Below, piece by piece: positions 58,323-64,000 of a stretch of DNA of 64,000 nucleotides. The DNA is from Haladaptatus salinisoli. Lineage in GTDB: Archaea > Halobacteriota > Halobacteria > Halobacteriales > Haladaptataceae. Under the pieces are notes generated by a model. That model was not told the DNA's origin. It did no database searches and worked only from the letters and a program-made list of their open reading frames with translations. Numbering within the stretch: position 1 is the stretch's first letter; each line of letters opens with the position of its first letter. The stretch spans positions 2,778,823 to 2,842,822 of the forward strand of contig NZ_CP085327.1 of the NCBI RefSeq assembly GCF_020614375.1, given 5' to 3'. A program made the translations under genes and the position numbers.

Positions 58323-58694
58323 GTGGGTTTTCGGAGGGTGGCGGAGGGGGGGTAGTCGCCCGTTCGCGCTCGGTCCGACGCCGCCGCGGACGGAGATCCG
58401 CGACGCGCCGTTCTCGCGCCGCTGGGGGGAGGCACCCGGCCGTCGAGAGACGCGACCGCTGAGAACGGTGGTCGATACGGACGGTCGTTCGAAGGTCGCG
58501 TTCGACGCGTCTGGTGAACCGACCGCCGGTTCCGATTGGCGGTCGGTGTTCGATTTCGAACGAGTCGCGGCGCTTCGTAGCGGCGTTTTGTTCGTCTCCC
58601 GAGTGCTAATCACAGTACCGCTCCGACATAGGGGGAACTACTGAAGCGACGTACATAACACCACTGGTGGAACGCTACGCTCGGCCTCGCGCTC
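58323..58694. other. Gene-free stretch between the HTH gene and a duplicated gene fragment
   Basis: About 370 bases, very GC-rich, with no reliable gene on either strand. It holds the upstream region of the HTH operon and ends at the junction with the duplicated end of the flavin monooxygenase gene. Confidence 0.4.
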
Positions 58695-58775
58695 GAGGAG
58701 TACGAGGGCGAGACGCTCCGAGAGAATACGCTCGGACGGCGGTACCTCGCGGACGGCTATCCGGCGAAGCGCTGA
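58695..58775 (+). pseudogene. Duplicated 3' end of the flavin monooxygenase gene
   Basis: These 81 bases match 56612-56692 with about five substitutions and keep the frame to the same stop (EEYEGETLRENTLGRRYLAD then GYPAKR and TGA). There is no start or upstream part, so it is a gene-end remnant left by a duplication or rearrangement. Homology fades quickly to the left of 58695. Confidence 0.88.
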
Positions 58776-59000
58776 CGAGGCGGTAACGAACCGTCCGTCG
58801 CGGCAACGCTCCGTTTCTCGGCGGTCGATACGGTTTCCGTCGGCGCCGTTTCGGACGAACGGCTCGTCGCACCCCGCCGTCCGTTCTCGAGTCGCCCCCC
58901 GTCGCCGATTCCCGTTTCCCCGGTTTCGGTTTCGTTTCTAGGGGTGAACAGTCGTCTTCGTTTATTGCCGCGCTCGGCGTACTTCGTCGCGGGGGATACG

Positions 59001-59453
59001 ATGAGCACAACGACGACGGACAACGAAGCGGTCGTGCGCCGGGACGCAGAAGCAGTGTGGAACAGCGACGGCGACCTCGACGCGATAGACGACCTCGTCG
59101 CCGACGATTTCGTCTACCACAATCCGATGGTGTCCCGAGAAGTTCGGGGGGCGGACGAGTACCGGGCGATGGCGGAACGGCTTCGATCGGCGTTCTCGAA
59201 CCTGGATATGGAGATCGACGAGCTGGTCGCCGAGGGAGACGCGGTGGCGACTCGGTACACGACGCGAGGGACTCACACCGGCGAGATTGTTGGCGTCGAG
59301 CCGACGAACAAGGACATCGAGGTGACGGGGATCCTCATCGACCACTTCGAAGACGGTAAAATAAAAGAACGCCGGGTGAACGACGACGCGCTCGGACTGT
59401 TCACGCAGATCGGCGCGGTCGACCCGCCGGAAGGATCGATGCTTCCGCGCTAA
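59001..59453 (+). CDS. SnoaL-like (ester cyclase/NTF2-fold) protein
   Basis: A 150-residue protein. The NTF2-like cone fold is shown by VVRRDAEAVWNSDGDLDAID, DLVADDFVYHNPMVSREVRG, YRAMAERLRSAFSNLDMEID, GDAVATRYTTRGTHTGEIVG and ILIDHFEDGKIKERRVNDDA. The conserved Asp/His pocket residues of SnoaL ester cyclases (D-x-V-x-H, then late Asp) are in place. The physiological role in archaea is unknown. ATG 59001 is chosen because the fold begins soon after; a longer frame from 58944 adds a basic tail with no homology. Confidence 0.83.
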   Translation: MSTTTTDNEAVVRRDAEAVWNSDGDLDAIDDLVADDFVYHNPMVSREVRGADEYRAMAERLRSAFSNLDMEIDELVAEGDAVATRYTTRGTHTGEIVGVEPTNKDIEVTGILIDHFEDGKIKERRVNDDALGLFTQIGAVDPPEGSMLPR

Positions 59454-59501
59454 CTCGTACAAACGAACCCCTTTTCAGAGAACCCCGAGTAGTTCGACGC
59501 G

Positions 59502-60227
59502 ATGAACGTACTCGTCGTGGGTGCGGGCGCGATGGGTCGCTGGTTCGCCGAGTCGATAGACCGCGACCTCGCGTTCGCCGACGCGGACCCGGCGGTCGCG
59601 GAGGACGCCGCGCGGGAACTCGGCGGGCGAGCGGTCGCGCTGGACACCGAGGACTCCTTCGACGCGGTCTGTCTCGCCGTACCGATGCCCGCCCTCGGGG
59701 CGGCCGTCGAGCGACACGCGCCGAAAGCCGAGCGCGCGCTGCTGGACGTCTCGGGCGTGATGGCGGACGCCGTGGCCGCGATGGCGGAGCACGCCCCCGA
59801 CCGCGAGCGCGCCAGCCTCCACCCCCTGTTCGGCCCGGAGAACGCGCCGGGCAACGTGGCGGTCGTCGCGGACGAACCCGGGCCGGTCACCGACGACCTG
59901 CTCGCCGACCTCGAATCGCGCGGCAACGCGCTGGTCGAGACGACGCCCGAGGAGCACGACGAGGCGATGTCGACCGTGCAGGCGGGTGCGCACGCCGCGG
60001 TGCTCGCGTTCGCGCTGGCGGCCGACCCCGTGCCCGAGGGACTACGGACGCCGGTCTACGACGACCTCGCCGACCTCGTTGCGCAGGTGACCGACGGCGA
60101 CCCCCGAGTCTACGCCGACATTCAGGCGACCTTCGACGGGGCCGAGGGAGTCGCGACCGCGGCGCGACGGCTCGCTGACGCCGACCCGACCGAGTTCGAA
60201 CGACTGTACCGGGAGGCGGGAGAATGA
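59502..60227 (+). CDS. tyrA: Prephenate dehydrogenase
   Basis: A 241-residue protein, short as usual in haloarchaea, that oxidises prephenate with NAD(P)+ toward tyrosine. The Rossmann motif is MNVLVVGAGAMGRWFAESI (GxGxxG). Then come DAVCLAVPMPALGAAVERHA, LLDVSGVMADAVAAMAEHAP, SLHPLFGPENAPGNVAVVAD (conserved HPMFGP-type catalytic His loop) and TTPEEHDEAMSTVQAGAHAA. The TGA overlaps the ATG of the Rsm22-like gene (60224-60227), so translation is coupled to that gene. It uses chorismate-derived prephenate, linking it to aroA and aroC in this window. Confidence 0.9.
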   Translation: MNVLVVGAGAMGRWFAESIDRDLAFADADPAVAEDAARELGGRAVALDTEDSFDAVCLAVPMPALGAAVERHAPKAERALLDVSGVMADAVAAMAEHAPDRERASLHPLFGPENAPGNVAVVADEPGPVTDDLLADLESRGNALVETTPEEHDEAMSTVQAGAHAAVLAFALAADPVPEGLRTPVYDDLADLVAQVTDGDPRVYADIQATFDGAEGVATAARRLADADPTEFERLYREAGE

Positions 60228-61657
60228 ACGCGGAGCGACGCGAGCAGGTGCGCTCGAACGCGCTCTACCTCCGCGGCGTGCGCCCCATCGACCCGGACGA
60301 GGTAGCCGAGTACGTCGAAGGGCGACCGCATCCCGCTGTCGTTCGACAACTGCTCCGGGAGGAGGCGTTCTCGCTCGGCCTCGTCGAGCGCGACGACGGC
60401 ACCTTCGAACCGGTGTCCGAGGAGCCGATAGCGCCCGACTTCCGGGGCGTCGAGTCGTTCCCGGAGGAGTACGGGCGGAAGCTGGAGGACCTGCTCGTCG
60501 CGGAGTTCGGGGCGGGGTGGCCCGACGGCGAGTCGGGCGAGGAGCTGCGCGAGACGATTCGCCGCCTCAAGGAGGACTACTTCGCGCAGAATCCGGTCGA
60601 GTACGACTACGGGGTGGCCCTCGGCTACGCGATCTACCACCTGCCGGACTACTACGCGGTCGTCCAGTACGTGCTGGCGGAAATCGCGGAGCGCGGCCTG
60701 CTCCCCCGAAAACTACGCGTGCTGGACGTGGGTGCCGGGGTCGGCGGCCCCGCCCTCGGCCTCCACGACTTCCTGCCGGACGACGCCCTCGCGGAGTACC
60801 ACGCCGTCGAACCCGGCGACGCCGCGGACGTGCTCGCCGCGATGCTCGAAGAGACGCGGGCGAACTTCCGCGCGACGGTACATCGGGAGACGGCCGAGGC
60901 GTTCGAACCCGAAGGGGAGTACGACCTCGCGCTGTTCGCCAACGTTCTGAACGAACTCGACGACCCGGAAGCGGTGGTCCGAAAGTACCTCGACGCCCTC
61001 GCGCCGGACGGGTCGCTGGTCGCCGTCGCCCCGGCGGACAAGAACGCCAGCATCGGCCTGCGGGAGGTCGAACGGAGCGTCGCGGACCGGACGACGGTGT
61101 ACTCGCCGACCCTCCGACTCTGGCCCGGCGAGGAGCCGAGCGACAGGGGCTGGTCGTTCGACGTGAAACCCGACCTCGACGTTCCGGCGTTCCAGCGCCG
61201 GTTGGACGAGGGCGCTCGACCGGCGGGCGAAGGCGGGGAGGAACGGAATCGAACCGCCGGAGACGGCGAGTTCGTCAACGTCGACGTGCAGTTCTCGCAC
61301 GCCGTCCTCCGAACGGACGGCGTCCGGAGGCGGGAGTTCACCGCCGACCCCGAACGGTCGGCGAAGATGGCGGAGATGGAGCGACACGTCACGGAACGGG
61401 TGAACCTCGTGGCGGTGAAACTCAGTCGCTCGCTGTCGGAGGGCGAGACGCGGAACGACGTGTTCAAGGTCGGCGACGGGAGCGAACAGGTCGGACACTT
61501 CGCGGTGCTGACGAACGAGACGTCGCTCAACCGCGCGCTCCGCGACGCCGAGTACGGGAGCCTCCTGTCGTTCGAGGACGCGCTCGTGCTCTGGAACGAG
61601 GACGAGGGAGCCTACAATCTCGTGGTGGACGAAAAGACGGTGGTCGACCGCCTCTAG
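60224..61657 (+). CDS. Rsm22-like class I SAM-dependent methyltransferase (small ribosomal subunit type)
   Basis: A 477-residue protein. A helical N-terminal domain (about residues 1-160) includes LRETIRRLKEDYFAQNPVEY and YAIYHLPDYYAVVQYVLAEI. A methyltransferase core follows with the SAM loop LRVLDVGAGVGGPALGLHDF, YDLALFANVLNELDDPEAVV and LAPDGSLVAVAPADKNASIG. A C-terminal beta-rich extension follows. This is the Rsm22 pattern, a protein linked to assembly or methylation of the small ribosomal subunit. No Cys cluster is apparent in the C-terminus. Its coupling to tyrA has no known functional reason. Confidence 0.85.
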   Translation: MNAERREQVRSNALYLRGVRPIDPDEVAEYVEGRPHPAVVRQLLREEAFSLGLVERDDGTFEPVSEEPIAPDFRGVESFPEEYGRKLEDLLVAEFGAGWPDGESGEELRETIRRLKEDYFAQNPVEYDYGVALGYAIYHLPDYYAVVQYVLAEIAERGLLPRKLRVLDVGAGVGGPALGLHDFLPDDALAEYHAVEPGDAADVLAAMLEETRANFRATVHRETAEAFEPEGEYDLALFANVLNELDDPEAVVRKYLDALAPDGSLVAVAPADKNASIGLREVERSVADRTTVYSPTLRLWPGEEPSDRGWSFDVKPDLDVPAFQRRLDEGARPAGEGGEERNRTAGDGEFVNVDVQFSHAVLRTDGVRRREFTADPERSAKMAEMERHVTERVNLVAVKLSRSLSEGETRNDVFKVGDGSEQVGHFAVLTNETSLNRALRDAEYGSLLSFEDALVLWNEDEGAYNLVVDEKTVVDRL

Positions 61658-61872
61658 TTCGCCTCGGCGCACTCCCGAATGAACTCGTAGTACGAACCGA
61701 ATTTGCCCGCGTCGTTCGGCGACAGCGGGATGTCGTTCTCCGCCAGCAGTTCGACCGTTCTCCGTGGCTCACACTCGAACCAGATGGATAGCACGTCCAC
61801 GTTACGCTGGGCGTACTCGTAGTTGAGTTCGAGCGTCCGAGCGTCGATGACGTTTCCCTCCGCCATGTCCAT
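61654..61872 (-). CDS. Small haloarchaeal protein, function unknown
   Basis: A 72-residue protein. It reads MAEGNVIDARTLELNYEYAQ, then RNVDVLSIWFECEPRRTVEL and LLAENDIPLSPNDAGKFGSY, ending in a helix FIRECAEAN. It is acidic and soluble, with two Cys. Start codons at 61872 and 61866 are both possible. Composition and third-position GC are those of a real gene. Its stop overlaps the 3' end of the convergent methyltransferase gene by 4 nt. No family recognised. Confidence 0.65.
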   Translation of the reverse strand: MDMAEGNVIDARTLELNYEYAQRNVDVLSIWFECEPRRTVELLAENDIPLSPNDAGKFGSYYEFIRECAEAN

Positions 61873-62072
61873 CTGTATACAACGAACGACGAAGCATAAA
61901 TCCGTGTGATACGTTAATTAACAATCTTGATTTTCAACATAGGTCACAACCGGTGGTACCAACGTCGGACGGATGCAAGACGATTCGTCGCACGGGAGAA
62001 CGATTCGTCGTCCCGCACCGCCCGAAAGCGCAGAACGGAGCACTTTTGCGCCCCCGTTCCGACCCCCCGTGC

Positions 62073-62849
62073 ATGGGTGATTCGCTGGAAATACTCCTGA
62101 CCAACGACGACGGCATCGACAGCCCCGGCATCCGAGCGCTGTACGATGCCCTCCAGGAGGTCGGGAACGTCACCACCGTCGCGCCCGCCACCGACCAGAG
62201 CGCGGTCGGCCGGGCGATGTCCTACGAGGCGGAAGTGGAGGAACACGAACTCGGCTACGCCGTCGCCGGGACGCCGACGGACTGCGTCGTCGCCGGACTC
62301 GCCGAACTCGGCCCGTATCCCGACATCGTCGTCTCGGGGTGTAACAACGGCGCGAACCTCGGCGCGTACGTCCTCGGACGTTCGGGAACCGTCAGCGCCG
62401 CCGTCGAAGCCGCCTTCTTCGAGGTGCCCGCCGTCGCGGTCTCGCTCCACGTCCCGAATCACCTCTGGCCCCACGACACGACGAAAGAGGAGTACGCCGA
62501 GGCGGCGCGCGCGACGAACTACCTCGTCGAGCGCGCCCTCGACGCGGGCGTCTTCGAGCAGGCGGAGTATCTGAACGTCAACGCGCCCATGCCGGGCGAC
62601 GAACCCGCCTCGATGGAGGTGACCCGACCCTCTCGCGTCTACGACATGGACGCGACGAACGAGGGCGGCGTCGTCACCCTCCACGACCTGACGTGGGAGC
62701 AGATGGACGAGGGGACGATTCCCGACCCCGACGGAACCGACCGCCGCGCGGTGCACGAGGGACGAGTCAGCGTCTCCCCGCTCACCGCGCCGCACACCAC
62801 CGAACACCACGAATCGCTGGACGAACTCGTCACGGCGTACCGGGAGTAG
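62073..62849 (+). CDS. surE: 5'/3'-Nucleotidase SurE
   Basis: A 258-residue protein, normal for archaeal SurE, a metal-dependent nucleoside-monophosphate phosphatase used in stress and nucleotide turnover. The Asp-Asp metal site is LEILLTNDDGIDSPGIRALY near the start. The second site is DIVVSGCNNGANLGAYVLGR (SGxNxGxN) with the SGTVSAAVEAAF helix. NVNAPMP is the SurE late motif. ATG 62073 is used, since the longer frame upstream is not conserved in kind and covers an AT-rich promoter region. Confidence 0.93.
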   Translation: MGDSLEILLTNDDGIDSPGIRALYDALQEVGNVTTVAPATDQSAVGRAMSYEAEVEEHELGYAVAGTPTDCVVAGLAELGPYPDIVVSGCNNGANLGAYVLGRSGTVSAAVEAAFFEVPAVAVSLHVPNHLWPHDTTKEEYAEAARATNYLVERALDAGVFEQAEYLNVNAPMPGDEPASMEVTRPSRVYDMDATNEGGVVTLHDLTWEQMDEGTIPDPDGTDRRAVHEGRVSVSPLTAPHTTEHHESLDELVTAYRE

Positions 62850-62886
62850 CGCTACCGTTTTACCCGCTCGAAGCTAATCCGCTTTG

Positions 62887-64000
62887 ATGAGTGGGGGGAA
62901 GGAGGAGAGTCGGAGCCGGAGTGACATCGGACGGTTCGCGCTCGGGGGGTCTCGGATGAACGTCGCCATCCTCGATACGGACGGCACCATCGTGGCGACG
63001 AATCGCGAGTGGGAGGAGTTCGGCCGAGCGAACGGTCTCGCGACCCCGACGCTCGGCGTCAACTACCTCGACGCGTGCGACGGAGCGGACGACCCGGAGG
63101 TGCGACGAACCGCGACCGGACTCCGGGACGTGCTCGCCGGAGAGCGATCGGAGTTCACGCTCGAGTACCCCTGCCACTCGCCCGACGAGCGGCGCTGGTT
63201 CGTGATGCACGCGGTTCGCGCGTCGGGCGCCGAACAGTACGTGGTCGTCACGCACGCGAACGTGACCGACCGCAGGGAACACGAGTTCTACCTCGAACGC
63301 TACCTGACGACCATCAGGAACGTCCCGCTCGTCCTCTTCGCCTTCGACGCGGACGGCACGTTCACGCTCTCCGAGGGTCGCGGACTGGAGGCGCTCGGCC
63401 TGGTCGACGGGGAGGTCGTCGGCGACTCGGTGTTCGACCGCTACGCGGACTACCCCGGCGTCGTCGCCGACTGCCGCCGCGCCCTCTCCGGCGAGCGAGT
63501 TCACGCGACGCGCGAGGTCGACGACGCCATCTTCGAAGTCGTCTATCAGCCGATGGTGGACGGTTCGGACGAGGTCGACCACGTCGTCGGCGTGGCGAGG
63601 GACGTGACGAAGCGCGAGCGACACGAGCGGGTCTTCGCCGCCCTGTCGGACCTGACGCGGGTGCTGATGGAAGCGGAGACGGCGGACGAGGTGTGCGAAC
63701 TCGCGGTCGAAGGGGCCGAGAAGGTGCTCGACCTCCCCGACACGCTCCTCGCGCTGTTCGACGAGTCGTCGGGGACGCTCCTCCCGCGGGCGCGGACGCG
63801 ACGCGCGGACCCGCACCCGAACGAACTGTTGGCCGACGAGGGCGTCGCGTGGGTCTCGTTCACCGAGAACGAACCGCGGTTCGTCGGCGACACCGCCATC
63901 CTGCCGCTCGGCAACCACGGCGTTTTCGTCACCACCGTGACGGACGATACCGCGCTCGACGTCGCGGAACTCTGCACCGCCGCCGTCGAATCCGCGCTCG
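62887..64000 (+). CDS. PAS-PAS-GAF signalling protein (Bat-like), 3' end cut off by the window
   Basis: An open frame from ATG 62887 to the window end with no stop, at least 371 residues. Residues about 24-130 form a PAS domain (MNVAILDTDGTIVATNREWE ... FVMHAVRASGAEQYVVVTHA). About 140-250 form a second PAS (NVPLVLFAFDADGTFTLSEG ... VDHVVGVARDVTKRERHERV). From about 255 comes a GAF-type domain (LTRVLMEAETADEVCELAVE, then GAEKVLDLPDTLLALF). Haloarchaeal proteins of this order usually end in a bacterio-opsin-activator GAF/HTH_10 output, which would lie beyond the window. ATG 62956 is an alternative start. Confidence 0.82.
   Translation, partial: MSGGKEESRSRSDIGRFALGGSRMNVAILDTDGTIVATNREWEEFGRANGLATPTLGVNYLDACDGADDPEVRRTATGLRDVLAGERSEFTLEYPCHSPDERRWFVMHAVRASGAEQYVVVTHANVTDRREHEFYLERYLTTIRNVPLVLFAFDADGTFTLSEGRGLEALGLVDGEVVGDSVFDRYADYPGVVADCRRALSGERVHATREVDDAIFEVVYQPMVDGSDEVDHVVGVARDVTKRERHERVFAALSDLTRVLMEAETADEVCELAVEGAEKVLDLPDTLLALFDESSGTLLPRARTRRADPHPNELLADEGVAWVSFTENEPRFVGDTAILPLGNHGVFVTTVTDDTALDVAELCTAAVESAL

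Noticed and set aside
57936-58613. A longer HTH regulator starting near 58613
   Set aside because: The first 97 residues of that frame are Arg/Ser/Pro-rich without structure; the conserved acidic start is at 58322.
61953-62072. An N-terminal extension of SurE
   Set aside because: The extra 40 residues are not SurE-like and the family motif LLTNDDG lies right after ATG 62073.

Overview
The window comes from the chromosome of a halophilic archaeon (Halobacteria, genus not determined). The evidence is a high G+C content, very acidic proteins, AT-rich TATA boxes about 25-35 nt before start codons (mostly leaderless genes), Tat signal peptides with lipoboxes, and haloarchaeal families such as GTP cyclohydrolase III, HalOD1, DUF7521-like membrane proteins and Bat-like PAS/GAF regulators. 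No rRNA, CRISPR array, complete insertion sequence, integrase or replication-origin gene was seen. Three tRNA genes are present: Thr(TGT), Ser(TGA) and one atypical type-II-like tRNA.

Layout. 1-11 kb is a surface-glycan region: a large membrane protein cut by the window edge, a lipid-linked sugar flippase, PH-domain and Thr-rich secreted proteins, a GalE-like epimerase, an alkaline-phosphatase-superfamily enzyme, a NodB-type deacetylase and GlmS. 11.4-15 kb is a reduced chemotaxis locus: two cheW genes, a truncated cheY, a Che-associated acidic protein and small HTH genes. 15-21 kb holds peroxiredoxin Bcp and an accessory stretch with an ArsR/SRPBCC operon, a DUF1801 protein, small membrane proteins and a macro-domain protein. 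21-31 kb holds GNAT and pgk, then livHMGF, a branched-chain-amino-acid-type ABC importer, with two substrate-binding-protein genes downstream on the other strand.

31-40 kb carries a CBS/zinc-ribbon protein, GTP cyclohydrolase III, uridine kinase, a Bat-type regulator, a malectin-like surface protein, an erythromycin-esterase homologue, NhaC and a DUF2064-like protein. 40-45 kb has uracil-DNA glycosylase, then a group made of a degenerate RecA-fold/HTH protein, a HalOD1 protein, a 45-residue single-helix peptide and a CHAT-domain (caspase-like) protein next to aroC. 46-64 kb has aroA, UspA, NUDIX, an M24 peptidase, a membrane-anchored aldo/keto reductase fusion, EamA, ATP-grasp and LLM enzymes, a second HTH/DUF7521-like pair, tyrA, an Rsm22-like methyltransferase, surE and the start of a PAS/GAF regulator.

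Most notable observations. Both substrate-binding proteins beside livHMGF have their sequence halves in swapped order, a circular permutation of the periplasmic-binding-protein type I fold. A CHAT protease gene sits tail to tail with a tiny hydrophobic peptide gene in a signalling neighbourhood. The chemotaxis locus is decayed. There is also a perfect 32-bp palindrome in livM, a structured leader before udk, an in-frame stop in a membrane-protein gene, an 81-bp duplicated gene end, and tRNA-arm-like dispersed repeats.
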